Of a DNA stretch of 64,000 nt, positions 38,841 through 53,700 are shown in pieces (position 1 is the stretch's first letter; every line of letters starts with the position of its first letter). The stretch comes from Phlebotomus papatasi. Its lineage: Eukaryota > Arthropoda > Insecta > Diptera > Psychodidae. Under the pieces are notes generated by a model. The model was not told the DNA's origin. It worked only from the letters and a program-made list of their open reading frames with translations, and ran no database searches. Where the stretch lies: NCBI RefSeq assembly GCF_024763615.1, contig NW_026604972.1, positions 434,001-498,000 on the forward strand. Reading direction: 5' to 3'. The position numbers and the translations under genes were made by a program.

Positions 38841-39514
38841 CAAGAAACAAATTCAACTAATGATATTAATTGATTGGTAGAATTATTTGAAGTATTCTAA
38901 TGTGATTTTCATTGAGAAATTTTAAGAATTGCGGTTTCTAGAGCAGATTTTGGCATTTTTAAAAAATTAAAAAAAAAACTCCCAAGGGTGGGATCATGAT
39001 GATTTTTGGTGGGAATTTTTCCAAGAAACAAATTCAACTAATGATATTAATTGATTGATAGAATTATTTGAAGTATTCTAATGTGATTTTCATTGAGAAA
39101 TTTTAAGAATTGCGGTTTCTAGAGCAGATTTTGGCATTTTTAAAAAATTAAAAAAAAACTCCCAAGGGTGGGATCATGATGATTTTTGGTGGGAATTTTT
39201 CCAAGAAACAAATTCAACTAATGATATTAATTGATTGATAGAATTATTTGAAGTATTCTAATGTGATTTTCATTGAGAAATTTTAAGAATTGCGGTTTCT
39301 AGAGCAGATTTTGGCATTTTTAAAAAATTAAAAAAAACCCAAGGGTGGGATCATGATGATTTTTGGTGGGATTTTTTCCAAGAAAAAAATTCAACTAATG
39401 ATATTAATTGATTGATAGAATTATTTGAAATATTCTAATGTGATTTTCATTAAGAAATTTTAAGAATTGCGGTTTTTAGAGCAGATTTTGGCATTTTTAA
39501 AAAATTAAAAAAAA

Positions 39515-42500
39515 ACTCCCAAGGGTGGGATCACGATGATTTTTGGTGGGAATTTTTCCAAGAAAAAAATTCAACTAATGATATTAATTGATTGGTAGAA
39601 TTATTTGAAGTATTCTAATGTGATTTTCATTGAGAAATTTTAAGAATTGCGGTTTCTAGAGCAGATTTTGTTATTTTTTAAAAATTAAAAAAAACTCCCA
39701 AGGGTGGGATCATGATGAGTTTTGGTGGGAATTTTTCCAAGAAAAAAATTCAACTAATGATATTAATTGATTGGTAGAATTATTTGAAGTATTCTAATGT
39801 GATTTTCATTGAGAAATTTTAAGAATTGCGGTTTCTAGAGCAGATTTTGGCATTTTTAAAAAATTAAAAAAAACTCCCAAGGGTGGGATCATGATGATTT
39901 TTGTGGGAATTTTTCCAAGAAAAAAATTCAACTAATGATATTAATTGATTGATAGAATTATTTGAAGTATTCTAATGTGATTTTCATTGAGAAATTTTAA
40001 GAATTGCGGTTTCTAGAGCAGATTTTGGCATTTTTAAAAAATTAAAAAAAAAACTCCCAAGGGTGGGATCATGATAAGTTTTGGTGGGAATTTTTCCAAG
40101 AAAAAAATTCAACTAATGATATTAATTGATTGGTAGAATTATTTGAAGTATTCTAATGTGATTTTCATTGAGAAATTTGAAGAATTGCGGCTTCTAGAGC
40201 AGATTTTGGCATTTTTAAAAATTAAAAAAAACTCCCAAGGGTGGGATCATGATGATTTTTGTGGGAATTTTTCCAAGAAAAAAATTCAACTAATGATATT
40301 AATTGATTGGTAGAATTATTTGAAGTATTCTAATGTGATTTTCATTGAGAAATTTTAAGAATTGCGCTTTCTAGAGCAGATTTTGGCATTTTTTAAAAAT
40401 TAAAAAAAAACTCCCAAGGGTGGGATCATGATGATTTTTGTGGGAATTTTTCCAAGAAAAAAATTCAACTAATGATATTAATTGAGTGATAGAATTATTT
40501 GAAGTATTCTAATGTGATTTTCATTGAGAAATTTTAAGAATCGCGGCTTCTAGAGCAGATTTTGGCATTTTTTAAAAATTAAAAAAAAAACTCCCAAGGG
40601 TGGGATCATGATGATTTTTGGTGGGAATTTTTCCAAGAAAAAAATTCAACTAATGATATTAATTGATTGGTAGAATTATTTGAAGTATTCTAATGTGATT
40701 TTCATTGAGAAATTTTAAGAATTGCGATTTCTAGAGCAGATTTTGGCATTTTTAAAAAATTAAAAAAAAACTCCCAAGGGTGGGATCATGATGATTTTTG
40801 TGGGAATTTTTCCAAGAAAAAAATTCAACTAATGATATTAATTGATTGATAGAATTATCTGAAGTATTCTAATGTGATTTTCATTGAGAAATTTTAAGAA
40901 TTGCGGTTTCTAGAGCAGATTTTGGCATTTTTAAAAAATTAAAAAAAAACTCCCAAGGGTGGGATCATGATGATTTTTGTGCGAATTTTTCCAAGAAAAA
41001 AATTCAACTAATGATATTAATTGACTGGTAGAATTATTTGAAGTATTCTAATGTGATTTTCATTGAGAAATTTTAAGAATTGCGGTTTCTAGAGCAGATT
41101 TTGGCATTTTTAAAAAATTAAAAAAAAAACTCCCAAGGGTGGGATCATGATGATTTTTGGTGGGAATTTTTCCAAGAAACAAATTCAACTAATGATATTA
41201 ATTGATTGATAGAATTATTTGAAGTATTCTAATGTGATTTTCATTGAGAAATTTTAAGAATTGCGGTTTCTAGAGCAGATTTTGGCATTTTTAAAAAATT
41301 AAAAAAAAACCCAAGGGTGGGATCATGATGATTTTTGGTGGGATTTTTTCCAAGAAAAAAATTCAACTAATGATATTAATTGATTGATAGAATTATTTGA
41401 AATATTCTAATGTGATTTTCATTAAGAAATTTTAAGAATTGCGGTTTTTAGAGCAGATTTTGGCATTTTTAAAAAATTAAAAAAAAACTCCCAAGGGTGG
41501 GATCACGATGATTTTTGGTGGGAATTTTTCCAAGAAAAAAATTCAACTAATGATATTAATTGATTGGTAGAATTATTTGAAGTATTCTAATGTGATTTTC
41601 ATTGAGAAATTTTAAGAATTGCGGTTTCTAGAGCAGATTTTGTTATTTTTTAAAAATTAAAAAAAACTCCCAAGGGTGGGATCATGATGAGTTTTGGTGG
41701 GAATTTTTCCAAGAAAAAAATTCAACTAATGATATTAATTGATTGGTAGAATTATTTGAAGTATTCTAATGTGATTTTCATTGAGAAATTTTAAGAATTG
41801 CGGTTTCTAGAGCAGATTTTGGCATTTTTAAAAAATTAAAAAAAACTCCCAAGGGTGGGATCATGATGATTTTTGTGGGAATTTTTCCAAGAAAAAAATT
41901 CAACTAATGATATTAATTGATTGATAGAATTATTTGAAGTATTCTAATGTGATTTTCATTGAGAAATTTTAAGAATTGCGGTTTCTAGAGCAGATTTTGG
42001 CATTTTTAAAAAATTAAAAAAAAAACTCCCAAGGGTGGGATCATGATAAGTTTTGGTGGGAATTTTTCCAAGAAAAAAATTCAACTAATGATATTAATTG
42101 ATTGGTAGAATTATTTGAAGTATTCTAATGTGATTTTCATTGAGAAATTTGAAGAATTGCGGCTTCTAGAGCAGATTTTGGCATTTTTAAAAATTAAAAA
42201 AAAACTCCCAAGGGTGGGATCATGATGATTTTTGGTGGGAACTTTTCCGAGAAAAAAATTCAACTAATGATATTAATTGATTGGTAGAATTATTTGAAGT
42301 ATTCTAATGTGATTTTCATTGAGAAATTTTAAGAATTGCGCTTTCTAGAGCAGATTTTGGCATTTTTTAAAAATTAAAAAAAAACTCCCAAGGGTGGGAT
42401 CATGATGATTTTTGTGGGAATTTTTCCAAGAAAAAAATTCAACTAATGATATTAATTGAGTGATAGAATTATTTGAAGTATTCTAATGTGATTTTCATTG

Positions 42501-43281
42501 AGAAATTTTAAGAATCGCGGCTTCTAGAGCAGATTTTGGCATTTTTTAAAAATTAAAAAAAAACTCCCAAGGGTGGGATCATGATGATTTTTGGTGGGAA
42601 TTTTTCCAAGAAAAAAATTCAACTAATGATATTAATTGATTGGTAGAATTATTTGAAGTATTCTAATGTGATTTTCATTGAGAAATTTTAAGAATTGCGA
42701 TTTCTAGAGCAGATTTTGGCATTTTTAAAAAATTAAAAAAAAACTCCCAAGGGTGGGATCATGATGATTTTTGTGGGAATTTTTCCAAGAAAAAAATTCA
42801 ACTAATGATATTAATTGATTGATAGAATTATCTGAAGTATTCTAATGTGATTTTCATTGAGAAATTTTAAGAATTGCGGTTTCTAGAGCAGATTTTGGCA
42901 TTTTTAAAAAATTAAAAAAAAACTCCCAAGGTTGGGATCATGATGATTTTTGTGCGAATTTTTCCAAGAAAAAAATTCAACTAATGATATTAATTGACTG
43001 GTAGAATTATTTGAAGTATTCTAATGTGATTTTCATTGAGAAATTTTAAGAATTGCGGTTTCTAGAGCAGATTTTGGCATTTTTAAAAAATTAAAAAAAA
43101 AACTCCCAAGGGTGGGATCATGATGATTTTTGGTGGGAATTTTTCCAAGAAACAAATTCAACTAATGATATTAATTGATTGATAGAATTATTTGAAGTAT
43201 TCTAATGTGATTTTCATTGAGAAATTTTAAGAATTGCGGTTTCTAGAGCAGATTTTGGCATTTTTAAAAAATTAAAAAAAA
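39515..43281 (+). repeat. Domain H: 11-mer higher-order repeat of 1972 bp
   Basis: The order is CACGATG unit ending TTTTGTTATT, GATGAG, GTGGGAA/GATTGATAG, GATAAG with GAAATTTGAAG and GCGGCTTC, GCGCTTTC, GAGTGATAG with ATCGCGG, GCGATTTC, ATTATCTGAAG, GTGCGA with GACTGG, AAACAAATTC, ACCCAAGG. Copy 1 is 39515-41486. Copy 2 is 41487-43281 and has ten of the eleven units before the order changes. Spacings are CACGATG 39532 to 41504, GATAAG 40073 to 42045, TTTTGTTATT 39667 to 41639 (all 1972 bp) and GTGCGA 40979 to 42952 (1973 bp). The same unit order is already present once in domain D (about 22143 onward). Confidence 0.8.
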
Positions 43282-44723
43282 ACTCCCAAGGGTGGGATCA
43301 TGATGATTTTTGGTGGGAATTTTTCCAAGAAAATAATTCAACTAATGATACTAATTGATTGGTAGAATTATTTGAAGTATTCTAATGTGATTTTCATTGA
43401 GAAATTTTAAGAATTGCGCTTTCTAGAGCAGATTTTGGCATTTTTAAAAAATTAAAAAAAAAACTCCCAAGGGTGGGATCATGATGATTTTTGTGGGAAT
43501 TTTTCCAAGAAAATAATTCAACTAATGATATTAATTGATTGATAGAATTATTTGAAGTATTCTAATGTAATTTTCATTGAGAAATTTTAAGAATTGCGCT
43601 TTCTAGAGCAGATTTTGGCATTTTTAAAAAATTAAAAAAAAAACTCCCAAGGGTGGGATCATGATGATTTTTGTGGGAATTTTTCCAAGAAAATAATTCA
43701 ACTAATGATATTAATTGATTGATAGAATTATTTGAAGTATTCTAATGTGATTTTCATTGAGAAATTTTAAGAATTGCGGTTTCTAGAGCAGATTTTGGCA
43801 TTTTTAAAAAATTTTTTAAAAAAAAAAAAAACTCCCAAGGGTGGGATCATGATGATTTTTGTGGGAATTTTTCCAAGAAAAAAATTCAACTAATGATATT
43901 AATTGATTGATAGAATTATTTGAAGTATTCTAATGTGATTTTCATTGAGAAATTTTAAGAATTGCGGTTTCTAGAGCAGATTTTGGCATTTTTAAAAAAT
44001 TAAAAAAAAACTCCCAAGGGTTGGATCATGATGAGTTTTGGTGGGAATTTTTCCAAGAAAAAAATTCAACTAATGATATTAATTGATTGATAGAATTATT
44101 TGAAGTATTCTAATGTGATTTTCATTGAGAAATTTTAAGAATTGCGGTTTCTAGAGCAGATTTTGGCATTTTTAAAAAATTAAAAAAAAACTCCCAAGGG
44201 TGGGATCATGATGATTTTTGTGGGAATTTTTCCAAGAAAATAATTCAACTAATGATATTAATTGCTTGATAGAATTATTTGAAGTATTCTAATGTGATTT
44301 TCATTGAGAAATTTTAAGAATTGCGGTTTCTAGAGCAGATTTTAGCATTTTTAAAAAATAAAAAAACTCCCAAGGGTGGGATCATGATGATTTTTGTGGG
44401 AATTTTTCCAAGAAAATAATTCAACTAATGATATTAATTGCTTGATAGAATTATTTGAAGTATTCTAATGTGATTTTCATTGAGAAATTTTAAGAATTGC
44501 GGTTTCTAGAGCAGATTTTGGCATTTTTAAAAAATTAAAAAAAACTCCCAAGGGTGGGATCATGATGATTTTTGTGGGAATTTTTCCAAGAAAAAAAATC
44601 AGCTAATGATATTAATTGATTGATAGAATTATTTGAAGTATTCTAATGTGATTTTCATTGAGAAATTTTAAGAATTGCGGTTTCTAGAGCAGATTTTGGC
44701 ATTTTTAAAAAATTAAAAAAAAA
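43282..44723 (+). repeat. Transition block: partial 17-mer ahead of domain J
   Basis: Units here are AAATAATTC with ATACTAATT and GCGCTTTC, two more AAATAATTC units, a GTGGGAA/GATTGATAG unit, a GGGTTGGATC unit with GATGAG (44018), two GCTTGATAG units, and an AAAAAAATCAGC unit, then GATAAG. These are the later members of the 17-mer that follows, so the block looks like the tail of an incomplete first copy. One extra AAATAATTC/GCGCTTTC unit (from about 43462) carries AATGTAATTTTC. Confidence 0.65.
43801..43832 (+). repeat. Expanded linker between two monomers
   Basis: The linker has an extra T-run and a longer A-run (TTTTT, A6, TTTTTT, then about 13 A) compared with the usual TTTTT, A6, TT, A4-10. 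Slippage in the homopolymers, or a small tandem duplication of the linker, would explain it. Base-calling error is possible in such a context. Confidence 0.6.
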
Positions 44724-47700
44724 ACTCCCAAGGGTGGGATCATGATAAGTTTTGGTGGGAATTTTTCCAAGAAAAAAATTCAACTAATGATATTAGTTGA
44801 TTGGTAGAATTATTTGAAGTATTCTAATGTGATTTTCATTGAGAAATTTGAAGAATTGCGGCTTCTAGAGCAGATTTTGGCATTTTTAAAAATTAAAAAA
44901 AACTCCCAAGGGTGGGATCATGATGATTTTTGGTGGGAACTTTTCCAAGAAAAAAATTCAACTAATGATATTAATTGATTGGTAGAATTATTTGAAGTAT
45001 TCTAATGTGATTTTCATTGAGAAATTTTAAGAATTGCGCTTTCTAGAGCAGATTTTGGCATTTTTTAAAAATTAAAAAAAAACTCCCAAGGGTGGGATCA
45101 TGATGATTTTTGTGGGAATTTTTCCAAGAAAAAAATTCAACTAATGATATTAATTGAGTGATAGAATTATTTGAAGTATTCTAATGTGATTTTCATTGAG
45201 AAATTTTAAGAATCGCGGCTTCTAGAGCAGATTTTGGCATTTTTTAAAAATTAAAAAAAAACTCCCAAGGGTGGGATCATGATGATTTTTGGTGGGAATT
45301 TTTCCAAGAAAAAAATTCAACTAATGATATTAATTGATTGGTAGAATTATTTGAAGTATTCTAATGTGATTTTCATTGAGAAATTTTAAGAATTGCGATT
45401 TCTAGAGCAGATTTTGGCATTTTTAAAAAATTAAAAAAAAACTCCCAAGGGTGGGATCATAATGATTTTTGTGGGAATTTTTCCAAGAAAAAAATTCAAC
45501 TAATGATATTAATTGATTGATAGAATTATCTGAAGTATTCTAATGTGATTTTCATTGAGAAATTTTAAGAATTGCGGTTTCTAGAGCAGATTTTGGCATT
45601 TTTAAAAAATTAAAAAAAAACTCCCAAGGGTGGGATCATGATGATTTTTGTGCGAATTTTTCCAAGAAAAAAATTCAACTAATGATATTAATTGACTGGT
45701 AGAATTATTTGAAGTATTCTAATGTGATTTTCATTGAGAAATTTTAAGAATTGCGGTTTCTAGAGCAGATTTTGGCATTTTTAAAAAATTAAAAAAAAAA
45801 ACTCCCAAGGGTGGGATCATGATGATTTTTGGTGGGAATTTTTCCAAGAAACAAATTCAACTAATGATATTAATTGATTGATAGAATTATTTGAAGTATT
45901 CTAATGTGATTTTCATTGAGAAATTTTAAGAATTGCGGTTTCTAGAGCAGATTTTGGCATTTTTAAAAAATTAAAAAAAACTCCCAAGGGTGGGATCATG
46001 ATGATTTTTGTGGGAATTTTTCCAAGAAAATAATTCAACTAATGATATTAATTGATTGATAGAATTATTTGAAGTATTCTAATGTGATTTTCATTGAGAA
46101 ATTTTAAGAATTGCGGCTTCTAGAGCAGATTTTGGCATTTTTAAAAAATTAAAAAAAAACTCCCAAGGGTGGGATCATGATGATTTTTGGTGGGAATTTT
46201 TCCAAGAAAATAATTCAACTAATGATACTAATTGATTGGTAGAATTATTTGAAGTATTCTAATGTGATTTTCATTGAGAAATTTTAAGAATTGCGCTTTC
46301 TAGAGCAGATTTTGGCATTTTTAAAAAATTAAAAAAAAAAACTCCCAAGGGTGGGATCATGATGATTTTTGTGGGAATTTTTCCAAGAAAATAATTCAAC
46401 TAATGATATTAATTGATTGATAGAATTATTTGAAGTATTCTAATGTGATTTTCATTGAGAAATTTTAAGAATTGCGGTTTCTAGAGCAGATTTTGGCATT
46501 TTTAAAAAATTAAAAAAAAACTCCCAAGGGTGGGATCATGATGATTTTTGTGGGAATTTTTCCAAGAAAAAAATTCAACTAATGATATTAATTGATTGAT
46601 AGAATTATTTGAAGTATTCTAATGTGATTTTCATTGAGAAATTTTAAGAATTGCGGTTTCTAGAGCAGATTTTGGCATTTTTAAAAAATTAAAAAAAAAC
46701 TCCCAAGGGTTGGATCATGATGAGTTTTGGTGGGAATTTTTCCAAGAAAAAAATTCAACTAATGATATTAATTGATTGATAGAATTATCTGAAGTATTCT
46801 AATGTGATTTTCATTGAGAAATTTTAAGAATTGCGGTTTCTAGAGCAGATTTTGGCATTTTTAAAAAATTAAAAAAAAACTCCCAAGGGTGGGATCATGA
46901 TGATTTTTGTGGGAATTTTTCCAAGAAAATAATTCAACTAATGATATTAATTGCTTGATAGAATTATTTGAAGTATTCTAATGTGATTTTCATTGAGAAA
47001 TTTTAAGAATTGCGGTTTCTAGAGCAGATTTTAGCATTTTTAAAAAATAAAAAAACTCCCAAGGGTGGGATCATGATGATTTTTGTGGGAATTTTTCCAA
47101 GAAAATAATTCAACTAATGATATTAATTGCTTGATAGAATTATTTGAAGTATTCTAATGTGATTTTCATTGAGAAATTTTAAGAATTGCGGTTTCTAGAG
47201 CAGATTTTGGCATTTTTAAAAAATTAAAAAAAAACTCCCAAGGGTGGGATCATGATGATTTTTGTGGGAATTTTTCCAAGAAAAAAAATCAGCTAATGAT
47301 ATTAATTGATTGATAGAATTATTTGAAGTATTCTAATGTGATTTTCATTGAGAAATTTTAAGAATTGCGGTTTCTAGAGCAGATTTTGGCATTTTTAAAA
47401 AATTAAAAAAAACTCCCAAGGGTGGGATCATGATGATTTTTGTGGGTATTTTTCCAAGAAAAAAAATCAACTAATGATATTAATTGATTGATAGAATTAT
47501 TTGAAGTATTCTAATGTGATTTTCATTGAGAAATTTTAAGAATTGCGTTTTCTAGAGCAGATTTTGGCATTTTTAAAAAATTAAAAAAAACTCCCAAGGG
47601 TGGGATCATGATGATTTTTGTGGGAATTTTTCCAAGAAAAAAATTCAACTAATGATATTAATTGATTGATAGAATTATTTGAAGTATTCTAATGTGATTT

Positions 47701-50700
47701 TCATTGAGAAATTTTAAGAATTGCGGTTTCTAGAGCAGATTTTGGCATTTTTAAAAAATTAAAAAAAAAAACTCCCAAGGGTGGGATCATGATAAGTTTT
47801 GGTGGGAATTTTTCCAAGAAAAAAATTCAACTAATGATATTAATTGATTGGTAGAATTATTTGAAGTATTCTAATGTGATTTTCATTGAGAAATTTGAAG
47901 AATTGCGGCTTCTAGAGCAGATTTTGGCATTTTTAAAAATTAAAAAAAACTCCCAAGGGTGGGATCATGATGATTTTTGGTGGGAACTTTTCCAAGAAAA
48001 AAATTCAACTAATGATATTAATTGATTGGTAGAATTATTTGAAGTATTCTAATGTGATTTTCATTGAGAAATTTTAAGAATTGCGCTTTCTAGAGCAGAT
48101 TTTGGCATTTTTTAAAAATTAAAAAAAAACTCCCAAGGGTGGGATCATGATGATTTTTGTGGGAATTTTTCCAAGAAAAAAATTCAACTAATGATATTAA
48201 TTGAGTGATAGAATTATTTGAAGTATTCTAATGTGATTTTCATTGAGAAATTTTAAGAATCGCGGCTTCTAGAGCAGATTTTGGCATTTTTTAAAAATTA
48301 AAAAAAAACTCCCAAGGGTGGGATCATGATGATTTTTGGTGGGAATTTTTCCAAGAAAAAAATTCAACTAATGATATTAATTGATTGGTAGAATTATTTG
48401 AAGTATTCTAATGTGATTTTCATTGAGAAATTTTAAGAATTGCGATTTCTAGAGCAGATTTGGCATTTTTAAAAAATTAAAAAAAAAACTCCCAAGGGTG
48501 GGATCATGATGATTTTTGTGGGAATTTTTCCAAGAAAAAAATTCAGCTAATGATATTAATTGATTGATAGAATTATCTGAAGTATTCTAATGTGATTTTC
48601 ATTGAGAAATTTTAAGAATTGCGGTTTCTAGAGCAGATTTTGGCATTTTTAAAAAATTAAAAAAAAACTCCCAAGGGTTGGATCATGATGATTTTTGTGC
48701 GAATTTTTCCAAGAAAAAAATTCAACTAATGATATTAATTGATTGGTAGAATTATTTGAAGTATTCTAATGTGATTTTCATTGAGAAATTTTAAGAATTG
48801 CGCTTTCTAGAGCAGATTTTGGCATTTTTAAAAAATTAAAAAAAAAACTCCCAAGGGTGGGATCATGATGATTTTTGGTGGGAATTTTTCCAAGAAACAA
48901 ATTCAACTAATGATATTAATTGATTGGTAGAATTATTTGAAGTATTCTAATGTGATTTTCATTGAGAAATTTTAAGAATTGCGGTTTCTAGAGCAGATTT
49001 TGGCATTTTTAAAAAATTAAAAAAAACTCCCAAGGGTGGGATCATGATGATTTTTGTGGGAATTTTTCCAAGAAAATAATTCAACTAATGATATTAATTG
49101 ATTGATAGAATTATTTGAAGTATTCTAATGTGATTTTCATTGAGAAATTTTAAGAATTGCGGTTTCTAGAGCAGATTTTGGCATTTTTAAAAAATTAAAA
49201 AAAACTCCCAAGGGTGGGATCATGATGATTTTTGTGGGAATTTTTCCAAGAAAAAAATTCAACTAATGATATTAATTGAGTGATAGAATTATTTGAAGTA
49301 TTCTAATGTGATTTTCATTGAGAAATTTTAAGAATCGCGGCTTCTAGAGCCGATTTTGGCATTTTTTAAAAATTAAAAAAAACTCCCAAGGGTGGGATCA
49401 TGATGATTTTTGGTGGGAATTTTTCCAAGAAAAAAATTCAACTAATGATATTAATTGATTGGTAGAATTATTTGAAGTATTCTAATGTGATTTTCATTGA
49501 GAAATTTTAAGAATTGCGATTTCTAGAGCAGATTTTGGCATTTTTAAAAAATTAAAAAAAAACTCCCAAGGGTGGGATCATGATGATTTTTGTGGGAATT
49601 TTTCCAAGAAAAAAATTCAACTAATGATATTAATTGATTGATAGAATTATCTGAAGTATTCTAATGTGATTTTCATTGAGAAATTTTAAGAATTGCGGTT
49701 TCTAGAGCAGATTTTGGCATTTTTAAAAAATTAAAAAAAAACTCCCAAGGGTGGGATCATGATGATTTTTGTGCGAATTTTTCCAAGAAAAAAATTCAAC
49801 TAATGATATTAATTGACTGGTAGAATTATTTGAAGTATTCTAATGTGATTTTCATTGAGAAATTTTAAGAATTGCGGTTTCTAGAGCAGATTTTGGCATT
49901 TTTAAAAAATTAAAAAAAAAACTCCCAAGGGTGGGATCATGATGATTTTTGGTGGGAATTTTTCCAAGAAACAAATTCAACTAATGATATTAATTGATTG
50001 ATAGAATTATTTGAAGTATTCTAATGTGATTTTCATTGAGAAATTTTAAGAATTGCGGTTTCTAGAGCAGATTTTGGCATTTTTAAAAAATTAAAAAAAA
50101 ACCCAAGGGTGGGATCATGATGATTTTTGGTGGGATTTTTTCCAAGAAAAAAATTCAACTAATGATATTAATTGATTGATAGAATTATTTGAAATATTCT
50201 AATGTGATTTTCATTAAGAAATTTTAAGAATTGCGGTTTTTAGAGCAGATTTTGGCATTTTTAAAAAATTAAAAAAAAACTCCCAAGGGTGGGATCACGA
50301 TGATTTTTGGTGGGAATTTTTCCAAGAAAAAAATTCAACTAATGATATTAATTGATTGGTAGAATTATTTGAAGTATTCTAATGTGATTTTCATTGAGAA
50401 ATTTTAAGAATTGCGGTTTCTAGAGCAGATTTTGTTATTTTTTAAAAATTAAAAAAAACTCCCAAGGGTGGGATCATGATGAGTTTTGGTGGGAATTTTT
50501 CCAAGAAAAAAATTCAACTAATGATATTAATTGATTGGTAGAATTATTTGAAGTATTCTAATGTGATTTTCATTGAGAAATTTTAAGAATTGCGGTTTCT
50601 AGAGCAGATTTTGGCATTTTTAAAAAATTAAAAAAAACTCCCAAGGGTGGGATCATGATGATTTTTGTGGGAATTTTTCCAAGAAAAAAATTCAACTAAT

Positions 50701-53700
50701 GATATTAATTGATTGATAGAATTATTTGAAGTATTCTAATGTGATTTTCATTGAGAAATTTTAAGAATTGCGGTTTCTAGAGCAGATTTTGGCATTTTTA
50801 AAAAATTAAAAAAAAAACTCCCAAGGGTGGGATCATGATAAGTTTTGGTGGGAATTTTTCCAAGAAAAAAATTCAACTAATGATATTAATTGATTGGTAG
50901 AATTATTTGAAGTATTCTAATGTGATTTTCATTGAGAAATTTGAAGAATTGCGGCTTCTAGAGCAGATTTTGGCATTTTTAAAAATTAAAAAAAACTCCC
51001 AAGGGTGGGATCATGATGATTTTTGGTGGGAACTTTTCCAAGAAAAAAATTCAACTAATGATATTAATTGATTGGTAGAATTATTTGAAGTATTCTAATG
51101 TGATTTTCATTGAGAAATTTTAAGAATTGCGCTTTCTAGAGCAGATTTTGGCATTTTTTAAAAATTAAAAAAAAACTCCCAAGGGTGGGATCATGATGAT
51201 TTTTGTGGGAATTTTTCCAAGAAAAAAATTCAACTAATGATATTAATTGAGTGATAGAATTATTTGAAGTATTCTAATGTGATTTTCATTGAGAAATTTT
51301 AAGAATCGCGGCTTCTAGAGCAGATTTTGGCATTTTTTAAAAATTAAAAAAAAACTCCCAAGGGTGGGATCATGATGATTTTTGGTGGGAATTTTTCCAA
51401 GAAAAAAATTCAACTAATGATATTAATTGATTGGTAGAATTATTTGAAGTATTCTAATGTGATTTTCATTGAGAAATTTTAAGAATTGCGATTTCTAGAG
51501 CAGATTTTGGCATTTTTAAAAAATTAAAAAAAAACTCCCAAGGGTGGGATCATGATGATTTTTGTGGGAATTTTTCCAAGAAAAAAAATCAACTAATGAT
51601 ATTAATTGATTGATAGAATTATCTGAAGTATTCTAATGTGATTTTCATTGAGAAATTTTAAGAATTGCGGTTTCTAGAGCAGATTTTGGCATTTTTAAAA
51701 AATTAAAAAAAAACTCCCAAGGGTGGGATCATGATGATTTTTGTGCGAATTTTTCCAAGAAAAAAATTCAACTAATGATATTAATTGACTGGTAGAATTA
51801 TTTGAAGTATTCTAATGTGATTTTCATTGAGAAATTTTAAGAATTGCGGTTTCTAGAGCAGATTTTGGCATTTTTAAAAAATTAAAAAAAAAACTCCCAA
51901 GGGTGGGATCATGATGATTTTTGGTGGGAATTTTTCCAAGAAACAAATTCAGCTAATGATATTAATTGATTGATAGAATTATTTGAAGTATTCTAATGTG
52001 ATTTTCATTGAGAAATTTTAAGAATTGCGGTTTCTAGAGCAGATTTTGGCATTTTTAAAAAATTAAAAAAAACTCCCAAGGGTGGGATCATGATGATTTT
52101 TGTGGGAATTTTTCCAAGAAAATAATTCAACTAATGATATTAATTGATTGATAGAATTATTTGAAGTATTCTAATGTGATTTTCATTGAGAAATTTTAAG
52201 AATTGCGGCTTCTAGAGCAGATTTTGGCATTTTTAAAAAATTAAAAAAAAACTCCCAAGGGTGGGATCATGATGATTTTTGGTGGGAATTTTTCCAAGAA
52301 AATAATTCAACTAATGATATTAATTGATTGGTAGAATTATTTGAAGTATTCTAATGTGATTTTCATTGAGAAATTTTAAGAATTGCGCTTTCTAGAGCAG
52401 ATTTTGGCATTTTTAAAAAATTAAAAAAAAAACTCCCAAGGGTGGGATCATGATGATTTTTGTGGGAATTTTTCCAAGAAAATAATTCAACTAATGATAT
52501 TAATTGATTGATAGAATTATTTGAAGTATTCTAATGTGATTTTCATTGAGAAATTTTAAGAATTGCGGTTTCTAGAGCAGATTTTGGCATTTTTAAAAAA
52601 TTAAAAAAAAACTCCCAAGGGTGGGATCATGATGATTTTTGTGGGAATTTTTCCAAGAAAAAAATTCAACTAATGATATTAATTGATTGATAGAATTATT
52701 TGAAGTATTCTAATGTGATTTTCATTGAGAAATTTTAAGAATTGCGGTTTCTAGAGCAGATTCTGGCATTTTTAAAAAATTAAAAAAAAACTCCCAAGGG
52801 TTGGATCATGATGAGTTTTGGTGGGAATTTTTCCAAGAAAAAAATTCAACTAATGATATTAATTGATTGATAGAATTATTTGAAGTATTCTAATGTGATT
52901 TTCATTGAGAAATTTTAAGAATTGCGGTTTCTAGAGCAGATTTTGGCATTTTTAAAAAATTAAAAAAAAACTCCCAAGGGTGGGATCATGATGATTTTTG
53001 TGGGAATTTTTCCAAGAAAATAATTCAACTAATGATATTAATTGCTTGATAGAATTATTTGAAGTATTTTAATGTGATTTTCATTGAGAAATTTTAAGAA
53101 TTGCGGTTTCTAGAGCAGATTTTGGCATTTTTTAAAAATTAAAAAAAAACTCCCAAGGGTGGGATCATGATGATTTTTGTGGGAATTTTTCCAAGAAAAT
53201 AATTCAACTAATGATATTAATTGCTTGATAGAATTATTTGAAGTATTCTAATGTGATTTTCATTGAGAAATTTTAAGAATTGCGGTTTTTAGAGCAGATT
53301 TTGGCATTTTTAAAAAATTAAAAAAAACTCCCAAGGGTGGGATCATGATGATTTTTGTGGGAATTTTTCCAAGAAAAAAAATCAGCTAATGATATTAATT
53401 GATTGATAGAATTATTTGAAGTATTCTAATGTGATTTTCATTGAGAAATTTTAAGAATTGCGGTTTCTAGAGCAGATTTTGGCATTTCTAAAAAATTAAA
53501 AAAAACTCCCAAGGGTGGGATCATGATGATTTTTGTGGGTATTTTTCCAAGAAAAAAAATCAACTAATGATATTAATTGATTGGTAGAATTATTTGAAGT
53601 ATTCTAATGTGATTTTCATTGAGAAATTTTAAGAATTGCGTTTTCTAGAGCAGATTTTGGCATTTTTAAAAAATTAAAAAAAACTCCCAAGGGTGGGATC

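Noticed and set aside
48455..48465. Single-base loss in the TTTTGG run (GCAGATTTGGC)
   Set aside because: A homopolymer-length change in one unit; it could equally be a sequencing error and carries no structural meaning.
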